This document shows, piece after piece, positions 12,301 to 27,300 of a stretch of DNA of 64,000 nt. Source of the stretch: Pholis gunnellus (lineage: Eukaryota; Chordata; Actinopteri; Perciformes; Pholidae); the NCBI GenBank assembly GCA_910591455.2, contig OU342817.1, forward strand, positions 4,859,915 through 4,923,914, given 5' to 3'. Position 1 is the stretch's first letter. Every line of letters begins with the position of its first letter. The notes under the pieces were generated by a model that was not told the origin of the DNA, made no database searches, and was given only the letters and a program-made list of their open reading frames with translations. The translations under genes were made by a program, and so were the position numbers.

Positions 12301-15300
12301 ATCGGGAGTTTCAAATGATGTGGGTGACCTGAAACATTGTGACTTGATTATTGGATGATTGAGGGAGTGAATAAACGACGTGAACTTAAACTACACAGTT
12401 AGTCTGACCAGGTACGTCATTTCCACTGGGGCTCGTTCACCTTTCAAAAATCAATTTTTGAAGCCTTCATTTTTATTGTTACAGGTTGATTTTCTCACTA
12501 AAGTGTCTTTAAACAAAGGTCTCATTTCATTGTCCAGATACCAGATGAGAGAAGACCACATTTGATAAAAATGTAGATTCAGTCACCAGACTCACAGAAG
12601 CAGTGAGCAGCAGTGAGGGCCGAACACACTTAAGCCCCTCAAGAGAAATACTTGCTGCCTTAACTTATAAGTGAAGGTTGTTGGGGTTGAATGCAGCCTG
12701 AAAGGAATACTTGCAGACACGAATCAAAAAAAATAAAATTTTATTTTCACAGTGAATTTCTCCTAAAGAGAGAAGCTCAGCACTCTTTGCAAGAAATATG
12801 GATTCTTAGTTGTAGATGCAGAGAGTACAAGGTCTTTATTAAGGAAAGTACAAATAATTTGAAGTTGACTTGAATGCATTAAAAAAACAGAGCTTTACAT
12901 TTCATGAATGCTCACTGAGTATCCACTGTGAACCGTTTTCTTTCTTAATGGTATCTTATGTGAAGGTAGAATATAAAGTGTTACCTGTTTCCCACGTCCA
13001 GCATCGCAATGAGCAGTCTTCCGAAACTGTGAGGAATTCTGAGAGTCCTTCTTTGCGAACAACTCCACATATCGCACCACTGTGACCCTGTAAGGTGCCA
13101 AAGTACTCCACCTGTATGTAAAAATACAGAATGTGAGAGAAGACACATAAAACTAAAACGTTTTATTGTACTACGGACCTGATGGAAATCAGTTTTTGCT
13201 CTGCATCGAGATCAAATTCAAAGAAAATGTTTGAATAAAACTATGAAGCATAAATAGGACAAAAATCATGTACATTATTATGAAATATTTACTAAATTGG
13301 GAAAAAAACAACAACTTTAAAACCAGTTCCCCATTCATGTTGAGGGACAGACCTGTAGTGGTTTCCAGAGCTGCACGGTGCCATCCTCAGAAGCAGTGAA
13401 AACAGTCATTTCTTCTGGGTTGACTTCTTTGTTCTGGTCTTAAAAACAAATTCAAAATACTAAAATAACTTTTAATATATTAAAAATAAGACTCACTATA
13501 CAGGCCGACAGAAAGAGGGACAGACAAATGAATGCATGTGTGCGCTCAATGCTTAGGCAGTTTACCTGTATTCGGTAGGAGTGAGCAGTGGTGTATACTT
13601 TTCTTGTGTGCAGCAATGTGGCAGATTTCTACGTTTGCGTCCCAGTTCCAAACATGTAGCGCTCCCTCCGCACTGCCGGCCATCACATACCGTCCCTGCA
13701 CACAGAAGCACCAAGTCAGAAATCCCCTAATGAGGCCGAGGGCTCACTTCATGCAAAAACAAAGACAGGCTCATTTGCTCCACCAATGCAACAGTTATAC
13801 GCATACAGGTCTTTCGGGGGAGAAGGAAACAATACATCCTGATAGATAAATGTAGAATTTGCTCACAAGACAGCAGATAGATGTGAGAGGATTCCCCAAA
13901 GAGATTTCTCTGAGAAGTTGGCCTGCCTCCAGATTCCATAAACAAAGCCTCCCATCGCTGGAAGAGCTAATCTGTGACAAAAGAGGGAGGCTGATGAGAC
14001 ACTATAGTGCTGTAAATAACACAGTATACTGTAGTCATAACAGCTCTATTCAGGGGCAGACGTGTGTAGCTCAGATTAGTTATATTTCTTTCATGTAATG
14101 AAGATTTACCACACAGTCTGGAGTCCAAACACAGCCGGTGATCCAGTCTTTGTGAGCGTGAAGGAGCGACTTTGAGAGAACAGCAGGAGAGGAACTCACA
14201 TCCCACACTATCAGGGCCTGAAACAAAGACACCTGTCAGTACCACTGCGATGCTAACTTCCAGGGTTGGCCTCCAAAAATACATCATCCCTGCAGCACCC
14301 TACTGTCCAACACTACCTGCACAAAAATAACTACAAATCTGTGATATTGTCAAAACGCTACAGCACAAACACTTTGCACCTTGTCTTTTCCACCGGAGAG
14401 TAGCTGTCCACCATCAGGGCTGAACGCCAGACAGGTGACTCCTCCACTGTGGCCCTTCAGATAATCATGATGCTCAAGACTGGGGTCGAGGGCCAGATCG
14501 CTCAACAAACACAGAACAATGGAGAAGTTGTCTGATTCAAAAGGGGAATACAGAAGGGAAAATAATAAAACAGTTATCAGTAGAAAGACTGATGTTTTAG
14601 GAGAGAGTACCTTCCACCTGAGAAATATATATCAGAACATATAAAAGGCACAGAGTGTAGCAGTGTGTAGCATTTGGGGGATCAACCACGCCACCAAATC
14701 CTACACACTGTCCCTTTAAAAAGGACATTTCTGTAAAACAATAGGTCATGTTTTTACTTCACCACCAGCGACGCTCACCTGAAGCTGTAGCCAGGTATGT
14801 GGAGTTTTGTGCTAATGCCTGGACGGTGCCTGGTTGCACATTAAACAATCCCCACATTTTCAGGCCTCCCAGCCATCCCTTCTCTTCGTCTTCTTTCTTC
14901 CAGACCCTCACACGCTTGTCACCTCCTGCAGACAACAGCAGCTGAGGTTCGGTCTGCTCTGCATCCAAAACGACCCACAGCAGGCTCAATATGGACACAT
15001 CGAGGTCCGTACAGTCCCAGATCTTCTCCCCTATGATGGAAATGAATAATTGTTATGGTCTGTTTTTCTTAAAAACACAGTGTCTTCATTTTGTGCAATA
15101 TTCATACAGAAATAGAGGAGGTGAGTTGAATCAAAGGCCAATTAGGGTCAAGATTCAAGTGCATGCTCCTGCATGAGCCACTACAATAGAATCAGTAGGT
15201 TATGTATGTACTGTATGTCCATCTCCATGTGTATCTCAATGTTTTATGGCTTTGTGTGTTTTATAGCCTTGACATAATTCTGTCTGTCCGTCTGTCTCCG

Positions 15301-18300
15301 TTGTTTTTTGGGGGAAACCTTGTAAGACCCAGGTTTGACAATCTGTAATTTCCTCATCAGATGAGTAAGTAAGTAAATAAGTAAAGTATATTTTTAAAGC
15401 ACCCTTTCTGAGCAGCTTTTAATTTACAAGAAAGGACACAAACGAGACAGAAAGTATGGACATAATAAAGTCTAAGAAATAGAATAAGCAAAATAAAAAA
15501 AAGGATGAAAGCTACAAAAACTGCTTTTTTCAGCCGGTGAAGTTTTGGTCCTGGTGAAACGTTTATGTTGCACAATACTCATGTGACTATAGCTATACAG
15601 ACAAAAGCTTTTTTATCTTTTAGGCATCATCTTCATATCTGTATTTGTCATCTATTTGTCAGATTGGTGTCTTCCAGTGATTTAATCTAGTAAAAATGTT
15701 TGTTTTTTTACATTTCTGGCACACAAACACACCTGAGTCGAGACTGAAGATTTTGATGCCGTCACCGTGGTATCCCACAGCGGCATAGTCTCCATTAACA
15801 GCCACACACAGAGCAGCAGCAGGCTCAGACGTTACAGACTTCAGTTTCTTCAGAGGAGGCTCCTGCTCGCACTAAAAGAGAAAATTGTAGTATACATTCC
15901 TTTTCCCTTTTTCACCAAATGGCAGCTATTGTTTTTTAATCATGTCCTACCTGTTCATACACACAGACTATGGCATGAAGTTAACACTAGTACACAAGAT
16001 ATTTAAGGAGCTTACCTCATCATTTTTTAATGCAGTGACCGAACGACCGAGTCCTCCTGACCAGAGATGGAGCTGTTTTACAGAAGAACAAAAAGACAAA
16101 GGAGTTTAGGGGGCTATTTATATCAAATAAGTGACAATGGTAATAATCTTGTTTTTTTCTCTTAACAGAAAATGTAAGACAAATGTAAGGCCCCAACGTG
16201 CACATAAAAGTAAAGGGTGCAGGTGCACTTTTTCTGCATTGAACTTCAGTTGGATCAAGTATTTTCTCTGAATGTGTTTTGGTCAAACAAACCTCAGAGA
16301 ATATATATTAGAGTCTTAAAAATGTGTAAAATGTTTTAGCTGTGGCAGTGTTTTTTTAATAAGCAAAAAATAATGTATTTGTTTTTGGTTGTGTAGTAGT
16401 GGAGTGGTTATATTATCACAATCCAGCCTGCAGAGTTTCGATTCATTTCTCTGACATCAGGTTCAGTATGTGCAGGCAGTTATTCCTCACCACGTGATCA
16501 GAGCCGGCGCTCAGCAGCATGCTGCCTTCATCCAGGAAGGTGAGGGCCTCTGTGGCTCCGCAGTGAGCCTGGAAACACCCCACACAGGTGGAGGTGGGCA
16601 CGGACCACACCCTGACCTCTCCACACAGAGAGCCGGAGCAGAGCATGGAGGACGACGGGGAGAAGGAGAGACTGCGCACTGAGCGCCGGTGACCAGTCAG
16701 GGACTGAGGGAACAGACAGAAGAGAAATAGTGGTTGTTAAAAGAGTACTCGTCGATTTAGCGTCACACACACCAACATTGTCAACGAAAAACAGTTTCAA
16801 ACTGATTCAGCAGGAACAGAGCTAGTCCTTTATTCTCACACATTCCTCTTCCTGGCCAAACCATGATGCTCACATTACCCACAAGGCAACTCAACCACTG
16901 AAAAGGTATAAAACCCAGAAATTGTACACAGCTCCATCTGGAGACACCAAAGGTTTTATACAAACATTTCACATATGGAGTTCTCCTTTAAAGTATCAAT
17001 CTTATAATGTTGTTTATTTATCATCTTTTGTAACCGTTTCACACAATATTACATCTAATTTGAAGTAGTGGGCATTAAATTGACGCGAGCTCCCTTTACG
17101 ATCATCTTGATAACTCACCGTTAGAGTTTTATTCTGGAGCCAGTTCCACACAATCACGTTCCCATTCCAGCAACCAGCAGCCAGCAGGTGACCCTCAGGG
17201 TCAAACGTCACACAGTTCAAAGGGCTGGAGCTGGGCAGGGCTGCTACCTCATAGACTTTAGTAGAGGACCAAATCTGGAAAGTAGAAAAACATTTGGTTA
17301 GCATAATATAGATGGATAAGATTGAGCTTATTAGCTATTAGCTGCATCAAAGAGGAACTGATTTTGCAAACAACTTTATTGTGATTTGTTTGAAACTAAC
17401 TTTCAGCATGAAGTCCAAAGACACAGTTGCAAGGTGCTTCCTGTCTGCAGTGATATCGCTTGCTGTTATCACATTAGTGTGGCCCTCAATAAGAGCAGTC
17501 CTGCAAGATGGAGAAACATGAGTTAATTCAACCTGAATCGAATTTGTTTAGTACATTTTACGTCAAACTCTCCTCTCACCTGCAGCCATTCGCGACGTCC
17601 CAGATCTCTATTCGTCCGTCAAAGGAGGTGGTAGCAAGACGTCCGTCCTTAAGAAAGACACCGCTTGAGATGCCGTCACAGCTGCTCACCAAGGTTTTTA
17701 CTTCCTGTTTACAGCCAGGAGGAGAGTTCATATTAGACATTTTTGTGGCTTTTTAAATCTCAACATGCGTGACAACTGAACAGTACTTTTCCATAGAACA
17801 TGGCATATTTACAATTAGTGTTTAGGTGCTCTAATCAATTTTCTGCAGGAAAACATTATACATTAAACCTTGATTCGGGGTAGAGAAGTATCACTGTGAC
17901 AGTAGTGTGCCGGCATAAAAGGAAAGATAAGGTCGGGTAGACGAGAAATCTGATTACTGAGATGCTGCACATGGATCTTATAGTAATCAGGTTATTAAGT
18001 GAAAACGTCAGATTTTCTGTGATTTCCTGTGTGCGTGTAAATGTACTGAATGTGAACTGATAATGAATAACGTGTAAACCTGTGTCTGCAATTGGTCAGG
18101 ATTGCTACGCTAAATATAAACCACAAATCTATAAGGCAACAAAATGTGCAAAGAGATGAAGAACACACCAAAGAGAGACACAAAAGTACATTTCTACTGT
18201 CGAACTTGCTCGTACCTGTCCGGTCTGAGTGTTGATGAAATGAAGCATTCCCTGTCCAGTGCCAACAACCATGAGCTCTTCATCCGAGCTCCCAACCAAA

Positions 18301-18336
18301 CAGGTCGGTACAGAAGAGAAGGTCGACACCAGCTCA
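9312..18336 (-). other. tep1: TEP1 C-terminal WD-repeat array (exons 34-55)
   Basis: Exons 18216-18336, 17580-17704, 17401-17500, 17119-17274, 16491-16703, 16016-16072, 15733-15871, 14779-15030, 14380-14531, 14110-14217, 13867-13971, 13566-13695, 13353-13438, 12985-13111, 12026-12156, 11807-11928, 11124-11267, 10770-10869, 10502-10613, 10342-10424, 9750-9854 and 9312-9431. WD-type strands recur, for example GHSGGVTCLAFSPDGGQLLS, SSSSDGRLCLWNLEAGQ, SASHDRTVKLWDRNTKK and GNVIVWNWLQNK. The array should form two or more beta-propellers, probably used to dock in the vault cap. The last exon ends VCGDGQGKLYFLSWKE. Confidence 0.92.
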
Positions 18337-21300
18337 CTGCGATAAAACACACAAGACCATCAGAGCATTCCTTTACATCAATATTGAATGAAACATTCAA
18401 AATAAAAAGTTTAAGAGACAAAAAAAAAAAAACTGCCAGCAAACTGAAGATGACTACTAAAATAAAAAATAATAATCATTCTCACTGACTAACAGTGGAT
18501 TTCATGGGACACTTCTAATGCACATCTTCTAACCACATTGCAGAAGACCCGCTTACTTAGTGTCCTGGAGAATCCCACTGTCATTGTTTAGCCACTGAAC
18601 TACCCGCGCCCCTCCTTTTCCCATCAGGCCTTGTGCCCAGATGTGAGCAGGGGTCTCAGGAGGCTCGTTGAGGGCTTGCTGAATGAAAAGAGCCGGCCAG
18701 GAGGAGAGGAGGGGGCCGTGCCGCCGCAGGAAACTCTGGCAGTCTTCTAGACGATCCTCAAAGATAACTGAGAGCACGGAGAGAAACTTGTCTTAAGGAG
18801 GAATTAAACACTCTCGGCAGGGATTTGTGAGTGTAACGTATTCTTAAGCACTTACATGAAGGTGCAAACTCATTCTTGTTAACTACAGGAGAAGCAAAAT
18901 TTCACAGGACACAAATGTTAGGATTTTTTCTTTAGCCATGAGTAAACCTGCACTACCACATTCATCATACAATATCATCCTGCATGCTCACCATACAAGC
19001 TGTAGGTCTCCTTGAGGTGGTGCAGGAGGCCGTGGCGCACGTTAGCATACAGGAAGTAGAAGCTGGAGAGCAGAGAATGAAGCTGATCCTGCTGGCCACT
19101 TTGAATCTGACCAAAGACAAATAAAAGGCAGTTAAAATCTAGCGTAATTATCACGGGAAGCTGGTTCTCTGGAGGATTTTATTGACCAGCGTGTATTTAT
19201 GTTCTTTACACAAACTAATTGTCCTGAATCAAGCCATTGTCGTGAGTGTAAGTCAGTTTTCAGGATGTCTGATTGTATCTCAATTGCTAAAAAAAAGGTT
19301 ATATAGGTATATAAACAGTGCTTGTTTACTGTATAGCAGGTTGCTCATGTTGTATAGCCTTTATGTTATAAGTGGTGATGGAATATGACTAACCAGGTTG
19401 GAAGGCAGGTGCATGACAGAGTTGGCCTCACAGTGAAGAAAGGTATCTGTGCCCTGCGGGTCGGCCAGTGCCCACAGATGAGCTGTGTAAAGACACAGTG
19501 CAGTGATATGATGCCAATTAGAATTTACAGTGAGTAATACTTATACTGTATTAAAGCAGACTGTGTGTACTTTACCTGCCAGTACGAGGTGAGCTCTGGT
19601 TCTGTCACTTTCTGTTGGGAGGAGAAAGTCCTTGAAGGCCCTCCTTACCTCCGGATTGGTTAGAGCCAGCAGGTCGTCAGTGTTGTGGCAATGAGACGGA
19701 CCAACCAGGCTGCAGATAAGGATCCATAGGTTTAATATCTCTGTTTTCAACTCACACCTCAGTGTGCTTTATCTAAGCAGACATTTCCTCTAACATGGAG
19801 GAAATCTGAAAGCACACAATCAGTATAAACCCTTGAAATGTGGATCAAATTGAAATGATTATGCGTATTTAATTTGTATTGCAAATCATAGTTCAAGAAA
19901 ATAGACAGCTAGGTGCAAAAATACTTTGACAAACTGATACAATTACCTCACATCAGAGAGTAATCTTCACAAGCAACCAAAGTTAACTGGGAGAGATTGT
20001 TGCCACAGATAATGGCAGCATCCGTACTATTTGCAGTCATATGGGTCATACCTTTGTAAACTCTGCGCTATATGGGTGAAAGTTGCCATGGGTATGCGTC
20101 CCTTGGGCTTCCTGGACAGATGCAGTACTTCCTGCCACGTGAGCTGTCCGTCCCGAGAGGATAAGTCGTTGCATGTGTTCAGCACAGTGTACAAGTCTCC
20201 CTCCCTCAGGCCTGTTGATCAAGAGGAACAAATGTTGAGGCGGCCAAAGAAAGTTAAGTAAATGACCACTTTGGTTGTAATATCCCTTTAAATATTTTAG
20301 CACTCGCTGTATTGCACAACCTACCAATTTACCCCATCTCTAGGGTTCCATAAAGTTTAAAAATAACACAATGAATAACATCATAACTTGACTCATCGTA
20401 CCAGTGGAGCTGACAGTGAGTGCTGCCAGGGCCCAGCGGAGTCCCGGCATGCCTCTGTACTGCGAGCAGAGTCTGTCCAGGCTGTGCTGCACCAACTGGC
20501 TCAGAGACTGAGGCAAGCCCTGGAGGCTCTCCTTCAACTAAGACACAGAGACAAAGTACAATAACTACCAAGTTGATAATCATGTGCATGCACCAAGTTA
20601 GGGTCGGTCTAACCTTTCAAGAATTTAGATGTATTTGCCCGAGAGGGTTTTTTGTTTTCACAGCCAGCAACAGCACTTATTTACTGCATTTATTTAGCAT
20701 TTATTACTGGAGCCAGTTTTTCTTCTCATCGTTGCATCTTGTATGAGAAAGGCTGGTTTATACAGTAAGACGTGACAGGCATTGATTTCTATTTATTTAT
20801 GAAGCCCTTAATGGCAATTTGCCGTCATACATCACATCCTTATTAAATTGGTCCTATAATCATATATTTCAGTTCCTATCAACCTACGCTGTTGTTTGTG
20901 TGTTGCACTAACTAGCTAATATATCATGCATGCTATAACATCATCTTACTCTCATTAGGAGCATGTTAGCATGCAGATGTGAGCTTTCAGCTCAAGTACA
21001 GTCTCATACAGCTGCTAGCGATTTAAGAAGGTTTCATGTAAGCATCCACCCCAATCTTTGCCACAGCCAACAGTGGAAAAACAACCAGTAATACCAATGT
21101 GTAAACCCTTAAAAAAGTGTTATTAAACCTTATCAAAGGAGGCAAAGTTCCTCAGGTCTTCACAGGCCAGGTGCAGGTAGAGAGGACTCACTGCTCCCTT
21201 CTTCATTATCAGCGTCTGGAGCTGGACGAGCAGACACAGCACAGTTTTAGGATTATATAAGCGTTAAAGGATTAAAAGAGTGTGGGGCAAACTGTTGAGT

Positions 21301-24300
21301 ATGGCAGCCGTATTCACAGAAGCAGAATTTGGACACTGTGTACACTGTGGTGTTTATAGTGCTCATGACATTAGAGGAACCTGGTTGTTGAATGCAGAGT
21401 CACTGAGTTTCTTCCCGAAGGAGTCCAGTCCCTTCTGGACTATCTCCCTCCGGTCCGGCATGGTAAGCTGTCCCAGGGCAAACAGGACAGTGCTGCTTTT
21501 CTTGGCCAGGGTTTGTAACAGTGCTGCTTTGGTTGTGATGCTCACTACCAAACAAACACCCTGACAAGGAAAAAATATAGAATCTGAGTTTTACTGGAGC
21601 AGACAAACCCTTACAAATTCAACCATAGATCATTTTCTGTCTGGCATCCAAAGCATTAATCACAATCACTTTTATTGGCCAAGTATGCACATACAAGGAA
21701 TTTTTAATGTACATACACAGAAATACAAATAACAGTTAGGAACAATGACAATAAAGCAGGACAAATAAAGGTAAAGAATAGACCATGTTATGTTAACTTT
21801 CTACCTTTTGTTGCGTCTCTGCTCTGAGACTGGAGACATGACGTAGGCTATAAATGATGCTGACAAGCTTCTAAAAGAATCTCTAGGTGTGAAATAAGAT
21901 GTGACAAACTTCAGGCCGATCCCTGTGAAATAAGTGATAATGACGTTTTTTCAAGCTGCTGAAACATCAACCTTCATAAGTTGAAATAAATGCATTTGAG
22001 TTATGAGCGTGATTTCTAATTTTCTCCTTTTTACTGTACCACCTCACTAGAAAAGTTTAAAAAATGTCATCATTTTTCCGTCCATGTAACTGACCTGTGG
22101 AAGCTGCTGTGGTATCCAATCAGAGCTAAGCTGACCTCTGCCATCTTGGAGAAGATCCACTCCATCAATGAGCAGCACCAGAGGTTTGTTCTTCGTTATG
22201 TCACTCAAGTTGGAGTGAAATTCTAACAGCAGATCTCTGTAATTAAAAACAATTAAAGGAAAGGGAAAAGCCTTTGGTGCATAGACAACATGATGCACCG
22301 GCAAGTTATATCAAAAGGACAATTAAACATCTAGTTACTTGTAAGAATGGGGAAGAGGTGATTCCTCCTTAGTATCTTTCATCTTTCTCAACCATTGAAC
22401 GAGGAATCGCAGCAGGTTTTCCACAGAGCGTGCTGATTGGCTGGCAGCTGTAGAGTAGGAGATGACATCGCAGACGAGGTTTTTCCTGGACTTAACTCCA
22501 GTTCTGAGGCTGTCTGCTAGAGCAGCCTGAGTGGAGAGAGAGAGAGAGCGAGATAAACATCGGTGGCAATGTTTCCAATATAGAGGATTTACAACCCAAA
22601 TACATCCTACCTTTAAGGCAGGTTTGAGGTCAAAATGTTTTTTTTATTCTGTCCAAACTCCTATACAGATCTGACTACGTGCGATCAACAGGTTAGAATT
22701 CCTGATAGAAGAATAGAGTACAATTCCTTAAAAAACATTTACCATGAAGACAGTTTTTCCCTCTCCAGGTCCGCCCTCCACCACCATCAACCCTCCTTTG
22801 CTCTGGGCCTGCTCCACTATCTCGACAGCCCCAGACAGCAGCTTCGCCCTGCCGAAGAACTGCCTCTGCAGCGCCTCCTGGTGGACCTCCTGCTCCATCA
22901 CATCGGACAAAGCCTCGGCCTCGTCGTGCTCCTGCGACATGGAGAATAACGAGGTGTTTAATTACAATTTACTGGATGTTACATTTTGTCCAAGATATCC
23001 CTGCAGTCTGAAATGACACCAATCAATAATTAAAGGCTCAATATTGCTTAAAACAGTTGCAACTGAACAGAAAATACCCTCAGACTAAATGTGGATCTTT
23101 AGTAGTTTCACACAGCAATCTGCACATTTACTTAAAGTTGTTAAGTATAATTTTGAGGCACTTGTACATTATTTGAGTATTTCTGTTTTACAGTATTTTA
23201 TACTTCTACTTTTAGAGGTAAATATTGTATATTTTTACTACTTACTTTTCAGATTAAGCTTTTACATACCAAAAATATGGTCCAGTTGATAAAAGATGCA
23301 TTATAATATCATATATTATATCCAACAGTACATGAAGTACCACTTACATATTTACACAAGAGCTTTATAATAATATAATACAACACTGACAGGGACCATT
23401 TAGCATAATACATAAATACTTTTGATACTTTAAGTATATTTCGTTGCTAATACTTTTGTAATTTTAAGTAAAAGTCTAAATGCAGGACTTGTACTTGTGG
23501 TGTGGCATCGCTACTTTTACTTAAGTACTTTGAATACTTATTCCACCACTGGTTTGACATAGCTACTTTTGATTAATGAGTTTATTATTATTATATTATT
23601 TATTATGTGTTTAGTTTGTGAAGAGGGTTTTTTCCTGCGTCTTTTGGCGTTATGTTTGTTTGTATGAAAAAGAAGCTTGGTAATACCATGTTTTGTTGCC
23701 TAAATGATGCTTCACAATACAACATCTGAAACAAGTTTGGTTAACGAAGAGTTTGGAAATGAAATTGATTGAATAGTCGGAGTGACTGACTTCCACAAAC
23801 AGCTTTACTACAGCCAGCCACAGGTCTTCCAGCACGGCCTTGCCAAAGTCCTCCAGGTGTTTCAGATACGGTTTCCCCTCCTCAACGCCGCCCCACTCAC
23901 ACGAGTAACTGTGACAGAAAAACAGACGAGTTGGCTCAGCTGAAGCACTCCAAGATTATGTTTTAGTGGATTCATTTCAGAAAGAAATGTGCCCGTTTTT
24001 CAAAAAAAGTTGCACTTCAACACCAGTTGATACGGAAAAAACACAAATAAACAAATACTGCTTAAATGAGAAATATTCTAAAGGCATCGTGAACTATTGA
24101 CTCACTTTTCAGTGACTTTGACTTCACTGGCCCGGATCCTTGTCTTCAGAGACGCCATTTTAGACTCCGCCTCCTTTGATTCAGGCACAAAATGAGATCT
24201 CCAAGCCACCGGAACTGATCTATGAAACAACAGAGGAAAATTAAATTAAAACATAAAATACTTAAGGTGATTTCCAGAAATCTGTAGAGTATTACATCAC

Positions 24301-27300
24301 TGAAAACAACTTAATAGAAACTTCTACATCCCACGACTCATTTGTTTAAACCTCTCTCTTTATACATTTAAAGTTTGGACCAGTTGTGATGTGTGAATGT
24401 CAGCATGGATTACTTGGTGACGTTTGGATCTCTGAAGTAGCACAACATTCGCTGTTGTGCTGTGTCGGGGTAAAGAGCCTGGAACTGACGGAGCTCCATC
24501 TCTGTGATGGACATGCCTTCTGGGGCCGACACCAGCTGCACACAGACATAAATTATTTCATTATTTCAAAGAATGTCTTAAATGTAAATTCACATCTGAA
24601 AACAGACATTCTCTTTCAGTAACAATAACGTGATGGTTAGTAGTCGCTGACATTTCTACCTTGACATAATCCTTTTCAGTATTAATACTTTAATTTTACG
24701 TCATAATAACAAGTCTTACCCAGCTGTTCTGCGGCAGGTCAGGGAGGACCGGTCTGGGAGGCACCAGGCCGTACCTCTCCCCCAGGATTCCCACCATCAT
24801 CTGGCTGCGACACACCTCTGACAGGCACAGCTCGGTGGCCCGCCCCGACTCCTCCTCTGTCACGCCCCAACGCAGCTCCACCTCCTGCAGGTAGAGGCAG
24901 TGTGAGGCGGCGCGACGCCGGAGCTCCGGGAACACGCTCCGCACCAAGACGTCGCGCTCAGCGTGCATGTCTCTGAAGGTGGAGGAGATGAAGACACGTA
25001 CACCTCGCCACCTGACGACAGAGGAAGTCTTCAATGTGAAGCAGCAAACATTTCAAGCTTGCTTCTTTGCCTCAAAATAATAATTACCTTAACTTGGGGC
25101 TGGCTGGTATCGGGACAACACTATTTGTGGTCTGAGGGCCTTTAGCGGCCTCTGGAGGTGGGACGTTGTACACTTTGTCCAAATGCTCCACGTGGTCCAG
25201 CAATCTGGATGATCCTCGTTCTGCCACAAACCTGGTCACAAAGTTGAGGAAACAGTTAAATACTATAGAAAATATGCTTATTCTCTTTCTCGTCTTGAGT
25301 TAGACGAGAAGTTAGATGTCAGTCAGATAAATATGAAGCTACAGCCAGCTGACGGGTGGCTTAGCTTAGCATAAAGACTGGTAACGGGAAAAAGCTAGCC
25401 TGGCTCTGTCTTAAGGTAACAAAATCCACCTACCAGAACATCTGAAGCTCAATAATTAACATGTTTTTAATCTCTACAATAGTTGGAGTGTAAAAAGGAC
25501 AATTTGGCGGTTTATTTGCCAGATTCTTTATTGGCAAACATCACTGACTCCCTGGTCATTTTCACATTTCAGTTGTTGTAGTGATTAAACAAACAAGATA
25601 ACGAGTTCATTAGTGAGCTTTAGAGGCGCTAAGCCAGCCTCACTGTTTCCAGTCTAAGCTAACTGGCTTTTTAACGAACAGATATGAGAATGATTTTGGC
25701 AAGAAAGTTCCGACCATTCTAATTTGCTTTTAGGAACCAGTGGGCTTTACATTATACGTTTTTCACATATATAAAAATCATGCAAATCTGTTTTTATGTG
25801 TTAAAATGAGCAACCCAGACATTTTACCTCAGCATTTGTTCACTGAAGCCACAAAGCGCCACACAGTTCCTGTCAGCAACGAACTCTGTCTCTCTGCAAG
25901 AAGACAAAACAACAATACATTCATCCAAGTTAGAAACAGGACGGGAAACAGAAACCAGCTGAATTTTGTTTGTTGCTATGAATGTCTACATTATTGTGCA
26001 TTTTTGCAAACTATAATAAAATAGAAAATATAAAACTTTGCTGAAAGAATATTGTTAAAAACAAAGTTGGTACATTTTAAAAGTTCACTCGTGATTGGTG
26101 AGTGCAACTTTAGCTTCTCAATACTGTCAGTGAGATATACTGTAGGAGCAGCAGCTGAAGAAGGAAATTGGAGCATTACTTTTCTGCCAAGTAGACTTTC
26201 ACCACAAGGGCATTGTTGTTTATGTCCCTCCTGTAGGTGTTGATGTCCCAATCGATTCTGCCATCGACCCATCGGTCAGTCAGCACGATGATGTTGTCCA
26301 CCTGAGATGCAAAACCATATGAAGCAACGGATCACAGGGAAGGAAGCCTCTTGTACTGTCGTCTAAAGCGGCGGCGTTTTACTTTCAATCAACAAAGTGT
26401 TTAATTGACGTTAAGTACCTGAAAATCAGGTACTGGCTCAGCGGATATTAAATTGCAGAGCCAGTGTTAGCAATTTCGGATCAGTATTTTGGACATCAAA
26501 ACTCCAAATCAAGCCACCTTGGAGCAGAATTTTAAAGGCAAGGAAAGTCTGGCCCCCGCGGCCCAAGTGTGTCTTTTTTAATAGCTCATGTTTGTGCTGG
26601 TTACATTCTAACAATATTTTATTAGACATATAAGCAGAGGGTAGGGAAAGACACATAAGTCCTGTCTGTGGTGCTACCATTTGAAGATTTCGTTAAAACA
26701 TTACTGAAATAACTTAAATATATCTTATTGTGATACAAGTGTTAAATGTAAAACCTAAAAACACAGAAAGAGACAGAGACCATAGATAAAACTAAAATAA
26801 ACATGTATTGCCTACAGGTAGCATAAATAACAGGACATGTGTAAACATCTAAACTTCAGCTGTGATTCATTTTCCTAATAGCGTCCTGCAAGCCAGTTCC
26901 ATCAGGTTCCATCAGGTGCTGCATATCTATTAAAACTTAACACCACTAATACCTCTGAGTGAACTGTGAAACCATCTAAAAGATACGTGTTGCCCCCTTT
27001 TAAGGCAACATGTATTGCGTAAGCAGTTATCGTACAAAATAAAGACATAATAATCTAAAATAAAAATAAACCAACCTTGTTTTTCTTGGTGAGCATTTTG
27101 GACAAGCAGCGTTGGTCCCTCTTTTCATACGGTATATGTGAACATGCCTGAGAAAGAGAAGTATTCATTATTAAAGGCAACGTCCAATGAACGGAAACAC
27201 AGCTTCTCTGTTATTCTACCAATGTGGAAATATATTTCAGTCGTGTCCATCCTTATTAGTTACTATCTTTATACTATTATTAAGTACCTCACTTATATTT

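Larger units (their letters stand above)
21129..23908 (-). other. tep1: TEP1 NACHT NTPase region (exons 21-26)
   Basis: Exons 23791-23908, 22743-22931, 22339-22526, 22095-22236, 21381-21560 and 21129-21215. The P-loop GGPGEGKT is at the 3' end of exon 22 (about residue 1243) and the Walker B strand LVLLIDGVD is in exon 24. Later exons carry the helical ARC/winged-helix-like part (STVLFALGQLTMPDRREIVQ). Both nucleotide-binding motifs look intact, so ATP or GTP binding is likely. Confidence 0.9.

Noticed and set aside
16443..16800. Several overlapping frames on both strands
   Set aside because: Only the minus-strand frame with SLSFSPSSSMLCSGSLCGEV fits the TEP1 WD exon 16491-16703. The others are shadows.
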